In this document: positions 1-7,235 of the stretch, piece after piece
How the letters are laid out: the number at the start of each line of letters is the position of its first letter
How positions within the stretch are numbered: position 1 is the stretch's first letter
NCBI GenBank assembly: GCA_023418475.1
Contig: JAEZZO010000054.1
Location: forward strand, 1 to 40,382
Direction: 5' to 3'
Source of the DNA: Bacillota bacterium
GTDB taxonomy: Bacteria; Bacillota; Clostridia; Lachnospirales; Lachnospiraceae
Length of the DNA stretch: 40,382 nt
Position numbers and translations under genes: made by a program
Notes under the pieces: model-generated
Told to the model about the DNA's origin: nothing
The model's input: only the letters and a program-made list of their open reading frames with translations
Database searches by the model: none

Positions 1-1
1 A

Positions 2-343
2 TGGTTAAAAACATATCCAAACATTGAGGTTATATCAAGGGATGGAGCACAGGCTTATGCTTCTGCCTCGTCAAATTCCCATCCTATGGCGATACAGATT
101 AGTGACAGGTTTCATTTGTTAAAAAACTTTTATGAAGCCGTTGAAAAATATATGAGACGCCTTTTCCCTTCCCGTCTTGAGATCCACGCCACTGCCGTAA
201 CGCAAAGCCAGCAGATGCAAGCATTATATGATACACGCAACCGCTATGAGCGGATAAGGTTTGCACAAGCGAAACGTGACGAAGGTTATACTATAAACGA
301 TATTGCATTATTACTGCACTCATCAGTAACAACAATATCGTAA
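2..343 (+). pseudogene. ISL3-type transposase, C-terminal part, cut short
   Basis: The frame is open from the window edge at base 2; the first visible residues are WLKTYPNIEVISRDGAQAYA, and ISDRFHLLKN follows around residue 33. These blocks (the SRDGAQAYA segment carrying a catalytic Asp, then SDRFHLLKN) are typical of ISL3-family DDE transposases. The N-terminal part lies outside the window. The frame stops at 341-343, inside a perfect hairpin (336-381), right after a helix-turn-helix-like tail (GYTINDIALLLHSS). Full ISL3 transposases continue well beyond this point, so the copy is probably broken and inactive. No terminal inverted repeat is visible downstream. Confidence 0.75.
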
Positions 344-381
344 ATAAACAGGATTCTATTGAATCCTGTTTATTTACGATA
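336..381. repeat. Perfect 21-bp inverted repeat with 4-nt loop
   Basis: Left arm 336-356 and right arm 361-381 are exact reverse complements, separated by TATT. The left arm contains the stop codon of the transposase fragment. There is no T-run on either side, so it does not look like an intrinsic terminator. It may be a junction left by insertion or deletion of a mobile element, or the end of a small palindromic element. Confidence 0.85.
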
Positions 382-883
382 AAGTTAGCAAAAACTCATT
401 CAGTAAAAGAAGACTACAGAACCAAGTCTTTAAACTTGATTATGCCAGCGAAGAATAAGCAAATGTATGGTTGATAATCTAAGACAGTGTAACATAATCC
501 ATATTACATATAATCCTTCATTTTTCCAGTATTAATTTCATGATACTATGATTAATAACTACACAAATATATTTGCATATGATACAAAATGACATATTAA
601 TTACTCACAATGTATAATCAAACAACTAATTATTTCAGGAGGTAATAAAACATTTGAATCATGCAATCGAATTTAACGAGAAAATAGAGGGTAAGCGAGC
701 AGTTATTGGAATTATTACATGCATCATGTACAGCTTCGGAGTAACTTTTCTCTCTAACAGTATTTCAGTCTGTTCATAAAGATGCATGCCTTCTTCCGTG
801 CACAGCGGGACTGCGTTTTCTCAAATCCCAATTCTTACATAAATTGGGGTTCGAGAAATCGAATGAAAATATCGTTGATTGGG
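382..883. other. Gap with decayed coding remnants
   Basis: No intact gene is seen. An AGGAGG motif (638-643) precedes a 41-codon frame at 654-779. A second open stretch, 745-899, reads into the 3' end of the kinase gene on the opposite strand; its C-terminal part (FLHKLGFEKSNENIVDWVNL) resembles the end of an acetyltransferase-like or other cytosolic protein, but it has no start. A 14-bp imperfect hairpin lies at 820-855, just beyond the stop of the minus-strand kinase, without a T-run. The gap is best read as the scar of lost genes next to a broken insertion sequence. Confidence 0.4.
654..779 (+). pseudogene. Short membrane-protein-like N-terminal fragment
   Basis: A TTG start at 654 lies 10 bases after an AGGAGG motif and gives 41 residues: a polar start (MNHAIEFNEK) and then one hydrophobic segment (about residues 16-36) before a stop. 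This arrangement resembles the first helix of a multi-spanning membrane protein (YczE or YitT style), but the match is too short to name. It could instead be a small membrane peptide. I favour a truncated gene because a second frame with protein-like composition follows directly. Confidence 0.3.
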
Positions 884-1822
884 TCAATCTCTCAGATTGT
901 TAATCGGTAAATTGCATTTTGATGACCTGAGTAAGTTTTCAATTTCAATAATGGTTGGTGGATTTAATTGCATGGGATATCTTGAAATTGCTACAGCCGA
1001 ACATGCACATGCAAAGCTAATAAGCTCATCATCGCACATACCTTTTGAAAGCGCATAGGTACAACCAGCCTTAAATGAATCACCTGCACCTAGAGTACTG
1101 ACAACATCCACCTGATATGGCTGAAATGATTTCATCTCACCGCCTTTCCTACCATAATAAAACTTCTTGCTACCATTGGTTATTATGGTCAATCCTCTCC
1201 CATTTTTCTGAAACTGAGGAAATAGTTCTTCGCGTGATTTGCCCGGATAATCGTTTTGTATAAACTCTCCGGAAATAACCGACACAGCTGAGTTCAGATG
1301 TAGATAGCTGTCATATTTACAATCAATTGTTACATAAGGTATGTCATACTTGACGCAGTATTGCGCCGCCAGTTCAGATTCATCCCCAAAAAACGGATCA
1401 ATTGCTACTGTATCACAGTTTAATATTGCATCTTCTGAAGGCTTATTCCAACGTCTTAATCCCTCCTTAAATGCGGACGTGAAAAACTTTCCGAATGTGC
1501 CGAACGGGGTTCGTACATCACCTGCTATAAGTATATAGTCCTCAAGTCCCTCATAGCTTTCATCAAAATACAATAAATCAAGACTTACTGATCTATCTTT
1601 ATAAAAGTCCTTCAATAATGGTGCAACTTTTCTGCCTATATGGTTACCATCAAGTATTACATTTGCTCCCAAAGAAGATAAAATTGTCGCACAGGCACCT
1701 GTCTCGCCACCAGGAAAGCGGATATTTTCCAGAATTTCAGAATACTCATCGGGCTTTACAAATTCCGATAGCAAAAAACTGTTAGAAGCTAATATCATTC
1801 CATATAAATATATATTTTTCAT
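884..1822 (-). CDS. PfkB-family carbohydrate kinase
   Basis: Ribokinase-like sugar or nucleoside kinase of 312 residues, the usual length for PfkB. The C-terminal signature GAGDSF is at residues 245-250, with the catalytic base Asp248; a Gly-rich PGGETGACA block near residue 37 matches the N-terminal substrate-binding signature. The start has a good ribosome binding site (GGGAGG, seven bases upstream of ATG). It is divergent from the AraC regulator at 1979, which probably controls it. No transporter or isomerase accompanies it, so the substrate cannot be assigned. The neighbouring IS remnant suggests that a longer sugar-use locus was lost on this side. Confidence 0.85.
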   Translation of the reverse strand: MKNIYLYGMILASNSFLLSEFVKPDEYSEILENIRFPGGETGACATILSSLGANVILDGNHIGRKVAPLLKDFYKDRSVSLDLLYFDESYEGLEDYILIAGDVRTPFGTFGKFFTSAFKEGLRRWNKPSEDAILNCDTVAIDPFFGDESELAAQYCVKYDIPYVTIDCKYDSYLHLNSAVSVISGEFIQNDYPGKSREELFPQFQKNGRGLTIITNGSKKFYYGRKGGEMKSFQPYQVDVVSTLGAGDSFKAGCTYALSKGMCDDELISFACACSAVAISRYPMQLNPPTIIEIENLLRSSKCNLPINNLRD

Positions 1823-1978
1823 GAATGTCCTCCCGCAACATCGTTATTATATGTTGTATCAATGCATAATGAACCATTTGATTTATTTATTATATCGAAT
1901 AGAACTTGATTATAATATAATAATAGTTGTAATTTTATCATATTAGTTGTATGTCTTATCAAGGAGGTAATGATTGCT

Positions 1979-2743
1979 ATGAGTATGAATAAGGAGTTAA
2001 ATTCACGCTTATTTCTGCAATGGGAAGAACAGAAAAGTCATGTGGAATACAAACATGAATATAGCTTCTATGATAACGTCGCTGAGGGCGATGTCGTGTC
2101 TGTGCAAAAAGTCCTTGCCAATCCCAATGATATAAAAATGTATGAAAATCCCCAATATGGACAATTATCAAAAGATCCTTTACAGAACATCCGTTATCAT
2201 TTTGTTGTATCTGTTGCACTTATCACGAGACTATGTGTGGAAAATGGACTTGAACGTGAACTTGCGTATACATTAAGTGACCTTTATATCGGCAGAATGG
2301 ACATACTGCAGACCGCCTCACAGATACTCTCCCTGCACAATGAAATGCTGCTTGATTTTACACAGAAAATGGCTGACCAGCCAAAGAAGCAAATCTATTC
2401 CATGCAGATTGTAAAAGCGATCGAATATATTTACAAGCATCGAAATGAAAGACTAACTGTTGTAACAATAGCAGAATTTCTTGGTGTAAACCGGAGTTAT
2501 CTCTCCTCATTATTTACGAAAGAAACCGGCGAAAGTATCAGCAATTTTATCCGTAAGGAGAAAATAAAAGCTGCTGCAAACATGCTTCGTTTTTCTAATT
2601 ATTCGTACTGCGATATCGCACAATATTTCGGCTTCGCATCACAGAGCCACTTCACTTATTGCTTTCGTAAGGAAACTGGCTTTACTCCGAAGAGTTACAG
2701 AAAACAATATTCAAATCAAGATAGATATTTAAATACTATTTAG
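1979..2743 (+). CDS. AraC-family transcriptional regulator
   Basis: One-component regulator with a C-terminal AraC/XylS DNA-binding domain over the last 100 residues: first HTH around LTVVTIAEFLGVNRSYLSSL, second around YSYCDIAQYFGFASQSHFTY, followed by the conserved RKETGFTPKSYRK. The N-terminal part (SFYDNVAEGD) is like that of the YesN-type subgroup and probably senses a ligand. Start choice: an upstream in-frame ATG at 1970 is only two bases from AAGGAGG (1961-1967), too close to be used; ATG 1979 has an 11-base spacing, and ATG 1985 is a further possibility. It is divergent from the PfkB kinase across about 150 bases and is its likely regulator. Confidence 0.88.
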   Translation: MSMNKELNSRLFLQWEEQKSHVEYKHEYSFYDNVAEGDVVSVQKVLANPNDIKMYENPQYGQLSKDPLQNIRYHFVVSVALITRLCVENGLERELAYTLSDLYIGRMDILQTASQILSLHNEMLLDFTQKMADQPKKQIYSMQIVKAIEYIYKHRNERLTVVTIAEFLGVNRSYLSSLFTKETGESISNFIRKEKIKAAANMLRFSNYSYCDIAQYFGFASQSHFTYCFRKETGFTPKSYRKQYSNQDRYLNTI

Positions 2744-3043
2744 GAGGCAAGATAAGAATCAATCCTTGATTTATTGATGATAAAGCCTGTGATATGAGGC
2801 ATCGGATATTTGAGTTATTGTTAAAAGCAGGTGCTATTCAATGTAATTTTGTTATGAAAGATAGAATTTTAGTAGAATTTATCAAAACAAACTTATCCAT
2901 TTCCTATTATCTTAAGGATTTGTCTGACCATAGTTATATATAATATATTAATAAAAATAATAGAAAGCACGCTTAGCGAGCTTTCTATTGTCTTGATTTT
3001 TAAGAGGCTTTTCTTAATGGAATAGCCTCTCTTTTCTAACCAT
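2744..3043. other. Intergenic region with short remnant ORF
   Basis: An AGGAGG at 2743-2748 is followed by no usable start codon. A frame open from 2770, with its first ATG at 2794 and its stop at 2941-2943, encodes about 49 residues (starting MRHRIFELLLKAGAIQ). Its composition is protein-like but I do not recognise it. It probably represents the decayed start of a gene once co-transcribed with the AraC regulator. A bidirectional terminator follows at 2959-2989. Confidence 0.35.
2959..2989 (-). terminator. Terminator of the dlt-like operon, probably bidirectional
   Basis: Ten-base arms (AATAGAAAGC / GCTTTCTATT) close a stem that continues through a CGC/GCG pair. On the minus strand the stem is followed by ATTATTTTTATT, a good T-run 55 bases past the stop of the SGNH gene. 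On the plus strand a weaker TTGATTTTT follows. Confidence 0.75.
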
Positions 3044-4015
3044 TTATCCTAATTTTTGTTTCGTCACCTTTAGATACTTCGGCAGTTCCATATTCCACGT
3101 CTGATAATCTACTTCTTCCCTGCGATCCTTTAACTCAGTATTCTTTGACAAATACTTGCCTATATATCGGCTTACTTTCTTTGCTCCATAAAAGTTTACA
3201 TGATTTCCATAATCTCTGGTATCTTTTGACCAGTCTATGCCAACCTTCTCAGTCTTTAAATTCAGATCCAGATAGAGCAAGTTGTTTTCTTTTGCAATCG
3301 CAGCTGCAGCATTATGCTTCTCATAAGTCCAGCATAAGGGAGAAGGAACTGTATAAAATATTAGTTGAATATCCTTGTCTTTACATAGCTGAATTATTTT
3401 ATTCAAATATAATAAAGGCTGATCCTGGATTTTTGCGACTTTTGAAGTTTTATCAACATATGGTCCGTCTATGTAAGGTTTTCTTTCCGGATTATAATGA
3501 TAACCTTTCATAGGATTATAGTATGCTATTTCTACTTTTTGACCTACGTTTTTAAACATGTCTAAGTTAAAGTACTTCCAGCTATTATGATATTTATAGA
3601 TCGGTAGTAATTTTTTTGTTGCTTCATCAACAGAATTCTGCAGCGAGGCTGTATAAGAAAAATCTCGAAAGAATTCATTTGTTTCAAATAATATCACTTT
3701 GGGAGATTGCTTCTGAAGCAATTTGTTCAGTAAATAGTATGCATCCTGTAAACGCTGTCCAGGCACTCCACAATTATAACCTGCATATCCGTATTTTTTC
3801 CAGATTTCCATAGGAGTGATACTTGTGCTGCATTCACTGTCACCCATTGCAATATAATCGAGTGTATTTTGAGGCACTGCTAAAATACCTTTATTCTTTT
3901 TATATGGACCATCCTCCATGGAATTACTGGGAAGAGCAAAATAAGATATCATGAATAAAATAAACAAAAGAATTCCTATAAATAAAATCGGTTTCAAAAT
4001 ATTTTTAAATTGCAT
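3044..4015 (-). CDS. DltD/AlgX-like SGNH-fold membrane-anchored protein
   Basis: A 323-residue protein with one N-terminal membrane anchor (about residues 7-28), so the rest should lie outside the cell. The domain has SGNH hydrolase landmarks: GDSE with candidate nucleophile Ser60, a Gly block (GVPGQ, 83-87), Asn113 in ETNEF, and an Asp268/His272 pair in DYGNHVNFYG near the C-terminus. In DltD, AlgX and related proteins this fold receives or transfers acyl groups together with an MBOAT partner. It is the last gene of the dlt-like operon, 146 bases after the MBOAT gene and before a strong terminator. By position and fold it is the probable final transferase. Identity with DltD itself is not claimed, because overall similarity looks low. 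Confidence 0.75.
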   Translation of the reverse strand: MQFKNILKPILFIGILLFILFMISYFALPSNSMEDGPYKKNKGILAVPQNTLDYIAMGDSECSTSITPMEIWKKYGYAGYNCGVPGQRLQDAYYLLNKLLQKQSPKVILFETNEFFRDFSYTASLQNSVDEATKKLLPIYKYHNSWKYFNLDMFKNVGQKVEIAYYNPMKGYHYNPERKPYIDGPYVDKTSKVAKIQDQPLLYLNKIIQLCKDKDIQLIFYTVPSPLCWTYEKHNAAAAIAKENNLLYLDLNLKTEKVGIDWSKDTRDYGNHVNFYGAKKVSRYIGKYLSKNTELKDRREEVDYQTWNMELPKYLKVTKQKLG

Positions 4016-4161
4016 ATATTACCTCTCTTGATGCCATAAAGCAGCATCTCAAATAATTGGTGAAAAAGCCTGGTATGAGCACAATTATGCTCATTCCGGT
4101 TTCTTCTTAGTGTGAAGATATTTAATAATTTAATATCCAAATTTCCCTTCACGCCTGCCTC

Positions 4162-5745
4162 TTAAAATCCCGCATAAATCAATTTTGCCGGTATATATCC
4201 ATCTCCATAAGCGCCAAATATTATAACCAGCAATATCGCTGCGTACAGTAGCCCCCAACGGGCAAAAATATTCCAGCCTGCAATTTTATCACGTATTGAA
4301 ATCCCTTGTTCATGCAGAACCCCAACTATAACTACTATTACAAATCCAAGCAGTACCGCCATATAATCCTTGGCAGACAATCCTAATCGCAGCAATGATC
4401 CATTTGTTAGGACATCCCAGTTAAATTCGGTAAAAATTGATTGAAACATCAATAATCCTTTTTTTAAACCATTTGCTCGAAAAAAGAGTTCTCCGGTAAA
4501 TATAATCGGCAGCATTTTTAAGTTTTGAAAAACACGATAAGGAATGCTCTCTCTGTTAATCTTTAAGCAATCTGTAATTTTAACTACGATCGGCTCAAAG
4601 ATATTCCCCAGTAAGATTAAGGTAAAGTAGTACATACCAAAGAATATATAATTCCATCCTGTTCCATGCCATAACCCGTTACAAATCCATACACCAAACA
4701 GAGCAACAGACGAAGGAATGATTTGCCCCATATGTTTTCCAAATTTTGCTCGTGAAGTCTTGCCAAGTTTCTTTACAAATTTAGTCAATGATATGGGATA
4801 AAAAATATAATCCTTCAACCAGGTACCCAGCGTAATATGCCAACGTCTCCAGAATTCGGATGCGGTTCTTGAAAAGAAAGGCTGCCTGAAGTTCTCCGGT
4901 ATTGTAACACCAAATATCTCACCGGTACCGATTGTAATATCAATACAGCCTGAAAAATCCATGTAAAGTTGAAAAGTGTATAATATTGCCCCAACAATTA
5001 CAATAATTCCACCATGCTGACCAGGTTTATCAAATACGGTTTCAACCAGCATGTTCAAACGATCTGCCAGAATAAGCTTCTTAAATAATCCCCAGATTAT
5101 TCTCTGCATACCATAGGTTACATTCTTATAGTTGAGCGGCTTCCCTTCAAACAAAGTTGCAGCAGTCTGGGTGTAGCGGCAAATCGGACCTTCCATAAGC
5201 GTAGGGAAAAAGGACATGTATAATGCCAATCTCCCCAGATTTTGATCTGCTTCTATTTTTTGATAATAGACATCAATTAAATAAGACACTGCCTGAAGGG
5301 TATAAAATGATATTCCGATCGGCAAAGCGAACTTAAAGACAGGCAGATATACCGGTGATCCCAGTAACCCTAATATCTGATTGATGTTTCCGCCAAAAAA
5401 ATCCGCGTACTTCAGAATCAGCAGCATACAAAATTGAATTCCAATGCCCAGCCATAAAATTCGACGTCGTTTATGAGTATAGGCGGCTTTCAAGGCAGAC
5501 TTATCTTCCGTAGTGCTTGCCTTTTCCTTATATTGCTTTTGACAAGCTGTGAACCAGCGTCCTATTCCGTACATTGAAATTGTGGAAATGAGTAAATACG
5601 CCAGGAGCTTTCCGCTAATGGATATAAAGAAAAGATAACTGGCAAATAGCAGTACTTTCGAACGGTGGCGCTGCGGTGCGAGCTGAAAGAGCAGCATAAC
5701 AGCCGGTAAAAAAATAAATAAATATAAGATCGAATTATAGGTCAT
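4162..5745 (-). CDS. MBOAT-family O-acyltransferase (DltB/AlgI type)
   Basis: A 527-residue polytopic membrane enzyme. MBOAT landmarks: PIGISFYTLQAVSYLIDVYY, SFFPTLMEGPICRY, the YMDFSGCIDI segment, FWRRWHITLGTWLKDYIFYP with His303, and ICNGLWHGTGWNYIFFG with the invariant His360. DltB and AlgI use this His to move an acyl group from a carrier to an extracytoplasmic acceptor. Start choice: a longer frame begins at 5784 inside the carrier-protein gene, but ATG 5745 follows AAGAGGAAAA at proper spacing, sits two bases after the carrier stop, and gives the usual short N-terminus before the first helix (MTYNSILYLFIFLP). The tight junction with the carrier gene implies joint translation and a working pair. 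Confidence 0.88.
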   Translation of the reverse strand: MTYNSILYLFIFLPAVMLLFQLAPQRHRSKVLLFASYLFFISISGKLLAYLLISTISMYGIGRWFTACQKQYKEKASTTEDKSALKAAYTHKRRRILWLGIGIQFCMLLILKYADFFGGNINQILGLLGSPVYLPVFKFALPIGISFYTLQAVSYLIDVYYQKIEADQNLGRLALYMSFFPTLMEGPICRYTQTAATLFEGKPLNYKNVTYGMQRIIWGLFKKLILADRLNMLVETVFDKPGQHGGIIVIVGAILYTFQLYMDFSGCIDITIGTGEIFGVTIPENFRQPFFSRTASEFWRRWHITLGTWLKDYIFYPISLTKFVKKLGKTSRAKFGKHMGQIIPSSVALFGVWICNGLWHGTGWNYIFFGMYYFTLILLGNIFEPIVVKITDCLKINRESIPYRVFQNLKMLPIIFTGELFFRANGLKKGLLMFQSIFTEFNWDVLTNGSLLRLGLSAKDYMAVLLGFVIVVIVGVLHEQGISIRDKIAGWNIFARWGLLYAAILLVIIFGAYGDGYIPAKLIYAGF

Positions 5746-5747
5746 AA

Positions 5748-5978
5748 CTAGTTTTCCTCTTGCAGTTTTTGTATCATACTCCACATTGCTTGTGCAGAAT
5801 TAAAATTAACCGGAATCAGCTCCGCCGGCGTAATTTGAATATCGAAAGCGTCTTCCAGTTCAGAAACCAATGAAAGAATTGCAAAGGAATCCAGACATCC
5901 TCCATCAATTAATCTGCTTTCTGTTTCATAATCAACATTTGGGTTAATATCATTTAAAATCTCAATTAATTTTTCCAT
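5748..5978 (-). CDS. Acyl/aminoacyl carrier protein (DltC-like)
   Basis: A 76-residue carrier protein, the usual length for DltC and small ACPs. The phosphopantetheine attachment serine is Ser31 in GGCLDSFAILSLV; after it comes the acidic recognition helix (SELEDAFDI). It would hold an aminoacyl thioester made by the adenylation enzyme encoded at 7236-8747 and hand it to the MBOAT protein encoded immediately downstream. No phosphopantetheinyl transferase is encoded in this window. The rest of the operon places it with DltC or BtrI-type amino-acid carriers rather than with fatty-acid ACP. Confidence 0.88.
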   Translation of the reverse strand: MEKLIEILNDINPNVDYETESRLIDGGCLDSFAILSLVSELEDAFDIQITPAELIPVNFNSAQAMWSMIQKLQEEN

Positions 5979-6057
5979 ATTCTTTTTATCTCCTCTTTTT
6001 TATTTAAAGCAATTGTGTATATTTATCGCTGTGCAGATTCACGCGTTACGCAATTAC

Positions 6058-7233
6058 TTAATTTGAAAAATAATTTAAACTATCTGTTGAAAAGTTGTTT
6101 CTTGCCAGCTGGTAGCCTTTTTTTTCTGAATACAAAATTACCTGTGGCAATTGGCGGCTTAAAAACAATGAAATTCCTTCGGTTACTGAATAAGCGCCGG
6201 TCTTATTGAAAATTAATTTATCTCCTACCTGAAGCTCTTCAAAAGGATACTGCTTTACAAGCACATCATTGGCTGTACAGAGTGATCCGCAGATGGTCCA
6301 TTCCCTGACACTTCCTTCTCTTTTATTCCAGTGAATAAGCGGGGGTTTTTTCATCGCCAGCATTTGCCCGTAATAGTTCATGTGATTGATACCACCATCC
6401 ACGATGCAATAAGATTGTTTCTTATTTTCTTTACTATCTACGACAGTCGTTACATAGGAACCACAGGGTGCTGCAATAAACCTTCCCATTTCCAAAGAAA
6501 TCTTTCCGTTAAAATTAAGATTTTTCAATAATTCAGAAAATGAAGAAAGAATATTCATTTCCTCATCTTTCTCATCCTCAAAGTAATAAATAGGAAGACC
6601 GGGTCCATATTCCAGCTTATTTACAGTAAAATCATACTGCTCTTTTAAGTCAGAGCATAAACGAATTAACATGTTCAGTTCTTTCTCAAATTTGCTGACT
6701 GTCTTCTTCTGTGTTCCCGAAAAATACTGGATTCCTTCGATGCTAAGAAAGGTATGCTTGCTCCTGTCCTCTATCAGCTGTCTTAGTATAGATTCATCCA
6801 TACCAAATTGATTTCCTGAAGTCAGACGAAGAATAACCTTAACCGGCATTTCATGTTCCAAGGCATACTCCGCAATAATTTGCCAATGGGAAAGGGATTC
6901 AATGGTATAGATAATCTGATTACCATATTGAGCAAGTGCATATTCAATGTCTTCTGCTTTCTTATACACACCTGACATAACTATTTTACTCATTTCAATA
7001 CCGGCTCTTTCACAAATATGAAATTCTCCGGGTGAACAAACCTCGAAGTAGTCCACAATATCCTGCAGCTCTTTAATAAGAAAGGAATTTGCTTTCATAG
7101 CATAGCATAGTTCCACCTGGGAGCCGAAGGCATCTCTGAGTACCTTGATCCGATTCGTTAATTGATCGCTATCAAAAAGATAAAACGGGGTTTTATATTG
7201 GCGTATTGCCACGTCGATTACTGCTTCATTCAT
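6058..7233 (-). CDS. PLP-dependent decarboxylase, Orn/DAP/Arg decarboxylase 2 family
   Basis: A 391-residue enzyme of the alanine-racemase/LysA fold. The PLP lysine is Lys47 in CYAMKANS; the phosphate-binding region is EYGPGLPI (208-215); Glu248/Arg251 stand in EMGR (usually EPGR); the C-terminal domain has CGSLCTANDVL with the catalytic-type Cys319, and GAYSVTEG with Tyr348. DGGINHMNYYGQ (279-290) is close to the DGGxxHH..GNFGQ signature of decarboxylases that act in carrier-protein pathways, such as BtrK of butirosin synthesis, which decarboxylates glutamyl-S-carrier. The gene lies two bases after the adenylation gene and 79 bases before the carrier gene. I infer that it decarboxylates a free or carrier-bound amino acid; DAP decarboxylation for lysine synthesis is the less likely alternative given the context. 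Confidence 0.85.
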   Translation of the reverse strand: MNEAVIDVAIRQYKTPFYLFDSDQLTNRIKVLRDAFGSQVELCYAMKANSFLIKELQDIVDYFEVCSPGEFHICERAGIEMSKIVMSGVYKKAEDIEYALAQYGNQIIYTIESLSHWQIIAEYALEHEMPVKVILRLTSGNQFGMDESILRQLIEDRSKHTFLSIEGIQYFSGTQKKTVSKFEKELNMLIRLCSDLKEQYDFTVNKLEYGPGLPIYYFEDEKDEEMNILSSFSELLKNLNFNGKISLEMGRFIAAPCGSYVTTVVDSKENKKQSYCIVDGGINHMNYYGQMLAMKKPPLIHWNKREGSVREWTICGSLCTANDVLVKQYPFEELQVGDKLIFNKTGAYSVTEGISLFLSRQLPQVILYSEKKGYQLARNNFSTDSLNYFSN

Positions 7234-7235
7234 CG

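Noticed and set aside
5746..5784. Longer N-terminus for the MBOAT protein
   Set aside because: It would overlap the carrier gene by 37 bases; ATG 5745 has the better ribosome binding site and family-like start.
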